Shown: piece by piece, positions 47,346 to 54,503 of the stretch | Layout: each line of letters opens with the position of its first letter | Numbering within the stretch: the first letter of the stretch is position 1 | From: Thermofilum sp. | Lineage (GTDB): Archaea; Thermoproteota; Thermoprotei; Thermofilales; Thermofilaceae | Direction: 5' to 3' | Assembly: GCA_038741495.1 (NCBI GenBank) | Contig: JAVYKX010000002.1 | Coordinates: forward strand, 198,541-262,540 | Length of the DNA stretch: 64,000 bases | Notes under the pieces: generated by a model | The model's database searches: none | Told to the model about the DNA's origin: nothing | What the model saw: the letters and a program-made list of their open reading frames with translations, nothing else | Position numbers and translations under genes: made by a program

Positions 47346-47687
47346 CTATGTGAAGCTTACTCTTAATTTTATGTCACGCTTCGTCGCTAGCCTCTCTAGA
47401 ATCTGCCTCAAAGTTTCATCGTCCACAGGCATCCGAATGCTGCCTGATGCCGCGAGCTGGATGAGCTGTGCTTCTAGGGCATCCACAAGCTCCGGCTTAA
47501 CCAGCCTCAAGTTTGCGAGCCGGAGCCGTGCCTCCGGTGTTAGGATTTTCCTAAGTAACTCCTGCTTTCTAGCCTCCTCTGCTTCACGTAACGCTTCCTG
47601 CTTTTTTGCTTCTTCCAGCTTCCTCTGGTACTCTAGCAGCTTGCGGCGCCTAATCTCCTCTAATTCCTCATCCTCCGGAAAGCTCAT
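47346..47687 (-). CDS. PDCD5-family DNA-binding protein
   Basis: The 113-residue protein has a charged N-terminal helix (EDEELEEIRRRKLLEYQRKL) and the three-helix core with ILTPEARLRLANLRLVKPEL, the PDCD5/TFAR19 signature. Archaeal members bind DNA and sit beside eS19; the cellular role is unclear. Confidence 0.9.
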   Translation of the reverse strand: MSFPEDEELEEIRRRKLLEYQRKLEEAKKQEALREAEEARKQELLRKILTPEARLRLANLRLVKPELVDALEAQLIQLAASGSIRMPVDDETLRQILERLATKRDIKLRVSFT

Positions 47688-47727
47688 ACCTAGCCTCAGA
47701 AGCAGCGGCTTTTACCGGCTTAAATTT

Positions 47728-48201
47728 CTAGAGTGTAGGAGAGGAGGTTATGTATTTAGCCAGCTCGGGCCTCTCGCGAGCCAACCTCTTAAAGATTGTC
47801 AAGGCTAAGTTGTCGAGTAGTGATTTTCCCTTGTTTGTCAGAACTCGCCCCTTGGGTGTCCTCTGAACGAGCCCCGCGGCCTCGAGCTGCTGTAGGGCTT
47901 TTCTTATAGCCGAGCCGCCAGCCTTCTTGAAGTGTTTACGCTTCATCGTATTCCGCGTTCGCCCTCCGTAAGCTGTGCGCAAACGCTCTACTCCTACGGG
48001 GCCGTAGAGGTACAGTTTCCTCAGAAGCGAGGCGCAGCGCTTGTACCACCAATCGGGGTCGTCGGGCACTCTATCTTTAAAGCACCCTGTTTTCGCGTAC
48101 AACGACCACTCGGGTGGCTGCACTTCTTTAACGTTCTCCTTTAGGTACTGAGCCAGCTCCTCAACCAGCATTCTAGGTGGGACGAACTTCACCCCTACCA
48201 T
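47728..48201 (-). CDS. rps19e: 30S ribosomal protein eS19
   Basis: The 157-residue protein has the winged-helix-like eS19 fold with WWYKRCASLLRKLYLYGPVG and GRTRNTMKRKHFKKAGGSA, which contact the 30S head. It heads the minus-strand run eS19-PDCD5-eL39-eL31-aIF6. Confidence 0.95.
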   Translation of the reverse strand: MVGVKFVPPRMLVEELAQYLKENVKEVQPPEWSLYAKTGCFKDRVPDDPDWWYKRCASLLRKLYLYGPVGVERLRTAYGGRTRNTMKRKHFKKAGGSAIRKALQQLEAAGLVQRTPKGRVLTNKGKSLLDNLALTIFKRLARERPELAKYITSSPTL

Positions 48202-48230
48202 GAGATTCTGCCTTTCACGCGTCTACAACT

Positions 48231-48240
48231 CTTTTTAAAT
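48231..48240 (-). promoter_or_regulatory. TATA box of the eS19 operon
   Basis: On the minus strand this reads ATTTAAAAAG, 30-39 bases before the eS19 ATG at 48201. The rest of the 178-base divergent gap to srp54 holds no recognisable gene. Confidence 0.5.
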
Positions 48241-48379
48241 CTTCACCTCAATACCCCTCGGAGAGCCTCCTCGGTTCTCGCCATGGAGGTATGAATTCTG
48301 CTACGTGCACGGGCGAGCCTTAAGCGTAGCGTGTTGAGCTCGACAAGTAAATAACGCAAGAGTTGGAAGAGAACCTGAA

Positions 48380-49687
48380 ATGGAGCAGCTCCGTGAGGGA
48401 TTGCTGGGCATAGTTAAGCGGATTAGAGGCGCGGCGTACATCGATGAAAGAGAGGTAGAGGCCATTGTACGCGATCTTCAGAGAACTCTCCTGAGAGCGG
48501 ACGTAGACCCAAAACTTGTTCTCGACCTTTCGCAGAGGATAAGGGAGAGATTTCGAAGCGAGGAGCAGCCTCCAGGCTTCTCGAAAAGAGAGCTGTTGTT
48601 GAAGCTCCTTTACGACGAGCTCGTCAAGCTGCTTGGAGGACAGAGCTCGGAGCCCTTCAAACCGGCTAAGCAGCCTTCTATCATCATGCTTGTAGGCATA
48701 GAGGGGTCGGGTAAAACCACTACGGCCGCGAAGCTAGCGTACTACTTCCAGTCGAAAGGATACAAAGTGGGGCTTATTTCCGCTGATACCTACCGCCCCG
48801 CCGCTTTCGACCAGCTAAAACAGCTTGCGGATAAGGTGGGATGCCTATTCTACGGTGAACCGGAGGGGAAAGACCCTGTAGCGATCGTCGAGCGGGGAGT
48901 CAAGACTCTCGCCGCCAGCGGGGCTCAGATTATACTGGTAGACACGGCTGGTAGGCACAAAGACGAGCTCTCTCTAATGGGGGAGGTAAGGCTCCTCGCG
49001 GAAAGGGCTAAGCCGGATTCCGTAATCATGGTTGTGGACGCTACTCAGGGTAAATCTGTCGCGAAACAAGCTCAAGCATTCAGGGAGCACGTCCCCCTAG
49101 GCTGGGTTGTAGTTAGCAAGATGGATGGCAGCGCGAAGGGTGGAGGTGCGCTTTCGGCGGTAGCGGCAACCGGGGCCCGCATCGCCTTCATAGGGGTGGG
49201 GGAGAAAATAGAGGACCTAGAGGTATTCGAACCCAGATCCTTCGTTGCCCGCCTCCTCGGGGTCCCGGATCTCGACAACATAATCCGGAAGTTCGCAGCT
49301 TACGAAAAGCTGAAGCACGAGAGGCTCAAGGCCCTTTCCACTGGTAAGTTCACGCTACTTGACTTAAAAGAGCAGCTCATGGAGGCCAGGAAGCTGGGCC
49401 CCCTCTCTAAGCTGCTTGAGCTTGCAGGTCTTAATGTACCGTCGGGCGAGGCGCTAGAGCTGGGCGAGAGGAATATCGAGCGCTGGATCGCCATCTTGAA
49501 CTCCATGACGCCGGAGGAGCTCTTGAAGCCGGAGGTGATAGATAAGTCTAGGATTGCTCGGATAGCGAGAGGGTCGGGCACTACGCCCAAGGATGTGCGC
49601 ACGCTTCTGGACTCCTACGAGAAAGCTAGGAAGCTACTCAAGCAGGCTGCGAGGTCGCGAAGAGGATTGCCCGGCTTCAAGCTCTAG
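48380..49687 (+). CDS. ffh: Signal recognition particle protein SRP54
   Basis: The 435-residue protein has the N domain, the G domain with P loop GIEGSGKTTTAAKLAYYF near residue 112, DTYRPAAFDQL, DTAGRH and SKMDGSAKGGG, then the M domain (about 300-430, ending KARKLLKQAARSRRGLPGF), which binds 7S RNA and signal sequences. Together with FtsY it targets ribosomes to the membrane. Confidence 0.96.
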   Translation: MEQLREGLLGIVKRIRGAAYIDEREVEAIVRDLQRTLLRADVDPKLVLDLSQRIRERFRSEEQPPGFSKRELLLKLLYDELVKLLGGQSSEPFKPAKQPSIIMLVGIEGSGKTTTAAKLAYYFQSKGYKVGLISADTYRPAAFDQLKQLADKVGCLFYGEPEGKDPVAIVERGVKTLAASGAQIILVDTAGRHKDELSLMGEVRLLAERAKPDSVIMVVDATQGKSVAKQAQAFREHVPLGWVVVSKMDGSAKGGGALSAVAATGARIAFIGVGEKIEDLEVFEPRSFVARLLGVPDLDNIIRKFAAYEKLKHERLKALSTGKFTLLDLKEQLMEARKLGPLSKLLELAGLNVPSGEALELGERNIERWIAILNSMTPEELLKPEVIDKSRIARIARGSGTTPKDVRTLLDSYEKARKLLKQAARSRRGLPGFKL

Positions 49688-49689
49688 CT

Positions 49690-50244
49690 ATGCGCGAGTT
49701 TATTCTCGTTACTGGAGAAGCAACGCTCGCTGACGAGCCTTTTCTCTCTCGTCTACTCAACGCTGCCTTCTTTCTCTCGCATGGTATTCGAAAGGACGTA
49801 ATCTTGAGGGTCTTGATCCAGGACTGCGGGGTGCTCATTAGCTTCGTAGGTGACAAGCTAAAGCACCTGCATATCGACGAGCAATCGATGGCTGGAGTGC
49901 TGAGAAAAGTCGAGAGAACTGCCTTGCTGCCTCCTCGCAGGCCGGTTAGCGTCCACTACGGTGTAATAGTTGAACCCTCCGCTAGGCTAAACATATGCGG
50001 TGGAAGATACTACTTAGTGTCACGTCGGGGGCGGTGGCTACATGATGTTCTTAAGCGTTGTGAGAATCTGCGTTTCGTGATCGGTGAGGAAGCCAGGGTT
50101 CGCTGCGGAGGGAGCGCTCAGAACGTGAAGGTAACGGTTTTCCCGAAGCCTGTAGACACCACTCTAGCTATTCTCAACATAGAGCTAGATAGAATCTGCG
50201 GGATGCCCAGTGTTAGCTCGAATGCTTTATTCCCACGGCTCTAG
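49690..50244 (+). CDS. trmY: TrmY-like tRNA pseudouridine-54 N1-methyltransferase
   Basis: The 184-residue protein matches the TrmY (DUF358) family of SPOUT methyltransferases: MREFILVTGEA, LLNAAFFLSHGIRKDV, the HIDEQSMAGVLRKVE segment and the C-terminal NIELDR. It would make m1-pseudouridine at T-loop position 54. The usual SVGP...LHASH stretch near the SAM-binding knot reads instead KVTVFPKPVDTTLAI, so either the family is divergent here or activity is altered. It begins 2 bases after SRP54. Confidence 0.75.
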   Translation: MREFILVTGEATLADEPFLSRLLNAAFFLSHGIRKDVILRVLIQDCGVLISFVGDKLKHLHIDEQSMAGVLRKVERTALLPPRRPVSVHYGVIVEPSARLNICGGRYYLVSRRGRWLHDVLKRCENLRFVIGEEARVRCGGSAQNVKVTVFPKPVDTTLAILNIELDRICGMPSVSSNALFPRL

Positions 50245-50306
50245 TTTCCGCTCGCAGCTAGAAGCGACTTGCCGCTATGAAGCGTAAAGCCTCTGGAAAC
50301 GCCGCG

Positions 50307-51071
50307 CTATAGCTTCTGTCCCTGAATGATGTAGCCCGTGTGCTGAACACCGATGGTCTCGGGCCTCAGCTCAGCTGGTTCTGTCTTGTACCTTCTCATC
50401 ATAAGCTCGATGACCTCCAGCCTTCTGAAACCGGCCCTCCGAAGCGCGTGGAGGGAGCGCTCCACCTGGGGAACCGTGGGCACGAAGACCACTAGCGTGC
50501 CGCCGTGAGCTAGCGCCGCGTAAGCCTTGTCCGCGACTAACCACGGGTCGGGAAGATCCAGCACCACGGCGTCGAGCTCCTGCTCGTCGAAACCCTCTTT
50601 GATGTCCTTATTCTTTGCGACGATAAAAGGCAGCAGACCCAGCGCTTTAAAGTTCTCGAGAGCTTTCTCGTAGAAGTCTCTACGCACTTCGTAAGTGTAG
50701 ACCTTACCGTCGGGCCTAACGTAATACGCTAGAGTTGCGGTTAAGAATCCTGTTCCAGTCCCCGCTTCCCCAACTCGAGAGCCCGGCCCGACGCCGGTGG
50801 AGAGCAGTATGTAGCCGAGGTCTTTCGGGTATATGACCTGAGTGAACCTCCTCAAGCTTGCTAGCTTATCGATGAAAGAAGCCCTAGAGACGATGAATCT
50901 CTCCCCCACGTTAGTCTCAATAACGGAGCCCGGCTCAGCGCCAACAAGATCCCTTAAGTTTACGTAGCCTCTAGTCGTGTGGAATACTTTTTCGGGATCT
51001 ACGCGTACGGTGTATGTCTCCCCCTCGCTGTAGTACAAAGTTACCCATTCTCCTGCACTTATGCGGCGCAT
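50307..51071 (-). CDS. trmI: tRNA (adenine-N1)-methyltransferase TrmI
   Basis: The 254-residue protein has the TrmI N-terminal beta domain, the SAM-binding VGEAGTGTGFLTATLA near residue 103, the acidic loop YEVRRDFY and the catalytic VLDLPDPW. In archaea it makes m1A at 57 and 58 of the T loop. I start it at the ATG at 51071 (MRRISAGEW); the longer frame overlaps the divergent UPF0147 promoter. It converges with TrmY, another T-loop enzyme. Confidence 0.9.
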   Translation of the reverse strand: MRRISAGEWVTLYYSEGETYTVRVDPEKVFHTTRGYVNLRDLVGAEPGSVIETNVGERFIVSRASFIDKLASLRRFTQVIYPKDLGYILLSTGVGPGSRVGEAGTGTGFLTATLAYYVRPDGKVYTYEVRRDFYEKALENFKALGLLPFIVAKNKDIKEGFDEQELDAVVLDLPDPWLVADKAYAALAHGGTLVVFVPTVPQVERSLHALRRAGFRRLEVIELMMRRYKTEPAELRPETIGVQHTGYIIQGQKL

Positions 51072-51134
51072 CGGCTGCCGCACGCACAGAGAGGTATATA
51101 TCCATGCATTCTGACCGAAGCGAAGGTGGTAGCT

Positions 51135-51398
51135 ATGGCGGAGGCGCCGATCCAGATACGCCACGCGCTAGAAATCCTCAAACAGATAGCTGACGATCGT
51201 GGCGTGCCGAGGAACATCAGGCGTGTTGCAACAGAGTCGATAGAAGTTCTCCTGGACCCGAAGATGACCCCAGGACTCAAGGCGGCTTCGGTGATTTCCA
51301 AGCTAGAGGAAGTCTCGATGGATCCTAACACCCCGCTCTTCGCTAGAACCAAGATATGGCAGGTCGTATCCCTGCTAGAGCAGGTTAGGGATTCGTGA
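51135..51398 (+). CDS. UPF0147 family protein
   Basis: The 87-residue, all-helical protein (HALEILKQIADDRGVPRNIR, LLDPKMTPGLKAASVISKLE) matches the conserved archaeal UPF0147 family of unknown function. ATG at 51135. Its stop overlaps the start of the following radical SAM gene by 4 bases. Confidence 0.85.
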   Translation: MAEAPIQIRHALEILKQIADDRGVPRNIRRVATESIEVLLDPKMTPGLKAASVISKLEEVSMDPNTPLFARTKIWQVVSLLEQVRDS

Positions 51399-52465
51399 AA
51401 ATCCGAAAGCTGCCCTCTGGCAGTGCGGTTTACGGGAAGCTGCCCAGAGGGTGCGAGCTCTGCCAGCAAGGGTTAAAAACTGTTGTTTTTCTCACCGGGC
51501 TGTGCCCTCAACGCTGCTTTTACTGCCCGCTGAGCAGTGAGCGTAAAGACAAAGATGTGCTGTACGTTAACGAGGTGCTTTCATCACCTGAAAACCTCTT
51601 TGAAACAGTGCTGGCCGAGGTTTTGCGCTCCGCCTCTATGGGCGTAAGTATAACTGGCGGCGAACCCTTAGCTAAGCCTAACCTTGTCACCGGCCTCACC
51701 CGTTTCTTAAAGGATAAATTATCCAGGGATTTTCACGTGCACTTGTACACTTCTGGGATACCCCTCGGCGGTAAACTGGTAGGAGATCTCGTCGACTCCG
51801 GAGTCGACGAGATGAGAATTCACTCGCCGCTGCATCGTCTCGAAAAAGTGCTGGAGACTGTGAAGCAGGAGGGGGATGGTTTGTCTGTAGGTCTGGAGTA
51901 TCCGGCTTTACCCGGCAAGCTGGATCAGCTGCTACTGTTACTCGACATAGCTGAGAAAAGAGAGCTGGATTTCATTGTGTTGAATGAGCTCGAGTTTACC
52001 GAGACGAACGCGCAATCGCTGCTGCTCCGAGGTTACTCGATGCTTCCAGATTACCGAGGAGCCCAGGGTAGCAGAGAAACGGCCCTCGCGCTGCTAGAGG
52101 AAGCTGAGAAGCGAGCAGCGACCGTAAACGTACACTTCTGCCCAGTATCCGTGAAGGATAGTGTGCAGACCTCCTTGAGGGTGTACAGGCACGCGAACCT
52201 TAACGCTTTGCCTTACCACGTGGTGACCGATGAGGGAACCGTTCTGGAGGTCAACTACACGCTCTTGAGTAAAGTGGAGCCCGTGGCCGCCCTCTACCCT
52301 AGGGGTAAATTACCCATGTTTTTCGCCGACTCGGTAACGGAGGGTTTGCTTTCCGAGAAAAGCCTCGTTCTAGGGGGGCTCGCTCTGGAAGAGGTTCCTC
52401 TCCGCGGGAGTAATTCCCGAGCCCTACGTGGAGTTGCGTTAAGAAAGGGGGGTGCGGAGCCTTGA
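51395..52465 (+). CDS. Radical SAM protein, pyruvate-formate-lyase-activase-like
   Basis: The 356-residue protein has the cluster motif GLCPQRCFYCPLS (CxxxCxxC), VSITGGEPLAKP and HVHLYTSGIP of the radical SAM barrel. Two upstream cysteines (RGCELCQQG) may hold a second metal. The family is archaeal and uncharacterised; no glycyl radical partner is nearby. It is coupled to UPF0147. Confidence 0.82.
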   Translation: MKIRKLPSGSAVYGKLPRGCELCQQGLKTVVFLTGLCPQRCFYCPLSSERKDKDVLYVNEVLSSPENLFETVLAEVLRSASMGVSITGGEPLAKPNLVTGLTRFLKDKLSRDFHVHLYTSGIPLGGKLVGDLVDSGVDEMRIHSPLHRLEKVLETVKQEGDGLSVGLEYPALPGKLDQLLLLLDIAEKRELDFIVLNELEFTETNAQSLLLRGYSMLPDYRGAQGSRETALALLEEAEKRAATVNVHFCPVSVKDSVQTSLRVYRHANLNALPYHVVTDEGTVLEVNYTLLSKVEPVAALYPRGKLPMFFADSVTEGLLSEKSLVLGGLALEEVPLRGSNSRALRGVALRKGGAEP

Positions 52466-52594
52466 GAACGCGGGTCTTATCCTGCTCGAGATGGCTTAGC
52501 AAGCGCTTCTTTCCTCTAATCGCGCAGCAACAGCAGGATAAGGTGAGTGCATATGTTTCACCGATTTCTCTAGTCTCGCTGGATAAATTCGTCC

Positions 52595-52700
52595 TGGTGC
52601 CGGGGCCGGGATTTGAACCCGGGACCCTCCGGTCTCCACCTTTCTGGTGGCTTCAGCCGGATGCTCTCTAGCGCTTGCTCTCCCGCTGAGCTACCCCGGC
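52595..52700 (-). tRNA. tRNA-Phe(GAA) with D-loop and anticodon-loop introns
   Basis: The acceptor GCCGGGG pairs with CCCCGGC, A and an encoded CCA. Intron 1 (52668-52681, 14 nt) lies in the D loop near 20/21 with helix AGCG/CGCT and bulges GGA and AGA; the flanking repeat GAGAGCA hides the boundary on simple inspection. Intron 2 (about 52634-52650, 17 nt) interrupts the anticodon loop at or near 37/38 and is dominated by a CCACC/GGTGG hairpin. Splicing gives stem TCCGG/CCGGA and loop CTGAAGA, anticodon GAA. Confidence 0.92.
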
Positions 52701-52819
52701 TACGTTGCTAGTAGGCTCCTGGGGCTTTTTAGCTTTTTCTCTAAAGCAGTAGTCGTAGAGTTACCGCGACCGCAACAGTTTTTATGAGAGCGGTCTCGTA
52801 GAGGGGGCTAGGTGCGTGA

Positions 52820-53911
52820 TTGGTGAATGGTGATGTAGGCAGCATAGTGGGGTGGCTTGTGGCCATCATAGCTCTTTCTTTCGTCATGCAGGAGCTTCAA
52901 GTCTACAGGGCGATAACTGAGGTGGAGAACTACCTTGGGATACTCAGAGCGGCCAGGGATAGAGCTCTCTCTGCTTTGAGGGAGCAGTTCAGGAGGTACA
53001 GGGAGTCTGACAGCGAGGCTGATCTGGACAAGAGGATATACAGGCTGGTGGAGGTTAAGTTAATACCGCCGACGGATCTCGACCCCTACGGTATTGTGAA
53101 AAAGTTGAAGCATATTCTCATGGTTGGAGAGGAGAGCATAGAGCGTGAAGTTTCACTGGCGGCCCCCAAGGCGGCGGCACACGAAGTAAAGAACCTGGTG
53201 GTGATGGCAGAGATCGCGAGAGCGCTTAACGAGGTATACAAGCAGCTGAACCACTACTACCTAATCGCGAGGCGCTTCAAGAGTTTATGGCTCCTCATGC
53301 AGCTGAATGCTGTCATGCCGTTCATCATGGAGGAGGTGCGCGCCATCGAGGGGGCTGTTGAGGCCTTCAGAAAAGCGTTGCCTATAGGCGACTCCGCAGG
53401 GCCTCTGGTTGCCACCTTCCTTATGCGGAAGTACGGTGTCGAGCACTTTTTCGAGCCGGCAAAGGATACGGTCGTCGCAAAGGTCACCGCAAAGGGAAAG
53501 GACCTCTACGTTGTTAAAGCCAAGGGGCCAGGCGGGACTACGGGCCACTACGACGATGCTGTGGAGTGGGTGTTTCAGCGGGCTAAACCCTCTGTCATCG
53601 TGACGGTCGATGCTGCTCTGAAGTATGAAGGTGAGCCATCCGGGATAGTTGCCCACGGCTACGGAGTCGCTATAGGCGGAGTGGGTGTTGAGAAGTATGG
53701 AATAGAGGAGGTAGCCTCCAGGCACTCGGTTCCGCTGTACGCAGTTCTGATAAAAATGTCTGAGAGCGAAGCGCTCTCAATAATGACGGAGGAGATTTAC
53801 AGAGGCGTGAGAGAAGCTGTCAGTATAGTTGAGGAAATCATAGAGAAGGCTCCGGAGGGATCCACCATCCTACTTATAGGCGTGGGGAACACAGTGGGTG
53901 TTCCGCAATGA
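52820..53911 (+). CDS. DUF1512-like archaeal membrane-anchored protein
   Basis: The 363-residue protein has an N-terminal membrane helix (IVGWLVAIIALSFVMQELQ), a long helical region and a C-terminal alpha/beta domain with VVKAKGPGGTTGHYDDAVEWV and GYGVAIGGVGVEKYGIEE. I recall this pattern as the archaeal DUF1512 family, function unknown. TTG at 52820 or GTG at 52823 is the start. It overlaps the next gene by 4 bases. Confidence 0.72.
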   Translation: MVNGDVGSIVGWLVAIIALSFVMQELQVYRAITEVENYLGILRAARDRALSALREQFRRYRESDSEADLDKRIYRLVEVKLIPPTDLDPYGIVKKLKHILMVGEESIEREVSLAAPKAAAHEVKNLVVMAEIARALNEVYKQLNHYYLIARRFKSLWLLMQLNAVMPFIMEEVRAIEGAVEAFRKALPIGDSAGPLVATFLMRKYGVEHFFEPAKDTVVAKVTAKGKDLYVVKAKGPGGTTGHYDDAVEWVFQRAKPSVIVTVDAALKYEGEPSGIVAHGYGVAIGGVGVEKYGIEEVASRHSVPLYAVLIKMSESEALSIMTEEIYRGVREAVSIVEEIIEKAPEGSTILLIGVGNTVGVPQ

Positions 53912-54291
53912 GCTCCCTGGAGAGGCCTCAGCCGAGAAGGTGGGTTCCGACTTACGCTGTCCTGCTGCTGAGCCTCGTAGCTATTTCCGCAGCGCTGGTC
54001 ATCCTTTACCTGCGTACAGGCTCGGAAACTTACCTGAGCGGAGCGCTCCTACTTGCTATAGTGGCTGTCTACACAGGTTGGTCGTTTGCGCGCCTCTTAA
54101 CGGTGAAGGTCGTTCCTCGCTCCCTCTCCACATATCTCAGGTGCCCCTCCTGCGGTTACGAGAGCATGCGGGAGTACAGGGAGGGGGACAGGCTTTTCGG
54201 TGAGGCGGAGCAGTGCCTTAAGTGCGGAGGCAGAATGGTGGTTGAGGGGATTTTTCTGCGCTCAGCTTCGAAAAGCCAGCGAACAGTTTAA
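53908..54291 (+). CDS. Two-helix membrane protein with zinc ribbon
   Basis: The 127-residue protein has two membrane helices (YAVLLLSLVAISAALVILYL and LSGALLLAIVAVYTGWSF) and a C-terminal zinc ribbon LRCPSCGYES...CLKCGGRM. The family is unknown to me. Its ATG overlaps the DUF1512 stop (ATGA), so the two probably work together at the membrane. Confidence 0.75.
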   Translation: MSSLERPQPRRWVPTYAVLLLSLVAISAALVILYLRTGSETYLSGALLLAIVAVYTGWSFARLLTVKVVPRSLSTYLRCPSCGYESMREYREGDRLFGEAEQCLKCGGRMVVEGIFLRSASKSQRTV

Positions 54292-54294
54292 ATA
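54286..54294 (+). promoter_or_regulatory. TATA box of small zinc-finger gene
   Basis: GTTTAAATA lies 29 bases before the ATG at 54323. Confidence 0.55.
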
Positions 54295-54322
54295 GAGAGA
54301 ATCCACGCAGCGGGAGGGGTCT

Positions 54323-54502
54323 ATGGCTTACGTGCCGAAGACGCTGGTGCTTGGAAGGTGCATCAGGTGCGGGAAAAAAATCTACCGTGGAGACGACTAC
54401 TACTACTGCTCTCACTGCGACGTCCCGATCTGCCCGATATGCGCTAAGAAAACTTTTGGGAAGTGCCCAGCTTGCGGGCGCCCGCTCGCAAGGCGCCCAT
54501 AG
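54323..54502 (+). CDS. Small protein with four CxxC zinc-binding pairs
   Basis: The 59-residue protein has CIRCGKKIY, CSHCDVPIC, CPIC-AKK and CPACGRP, eight or nine cysteines arranged as a double zinc ribbon or RING-like fold. I recognise no named family. It has its own TATA box and ends one base from the convergent PAPS-reductase-like gene. Confidence 0.75.
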   Translation: MAYVPKTLVLGRCIRCGKKIYRGDDYYYCSHCDVPICPICAKKTFGKCPACGRPLARRP

Positions 54503-54503
54503 A

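Noticed and set aside
52462-52671. A 69-codon frame after the radical SAM gene
   Set aside because: It runs through the antisense of tRNA-Phe and has no coding features.
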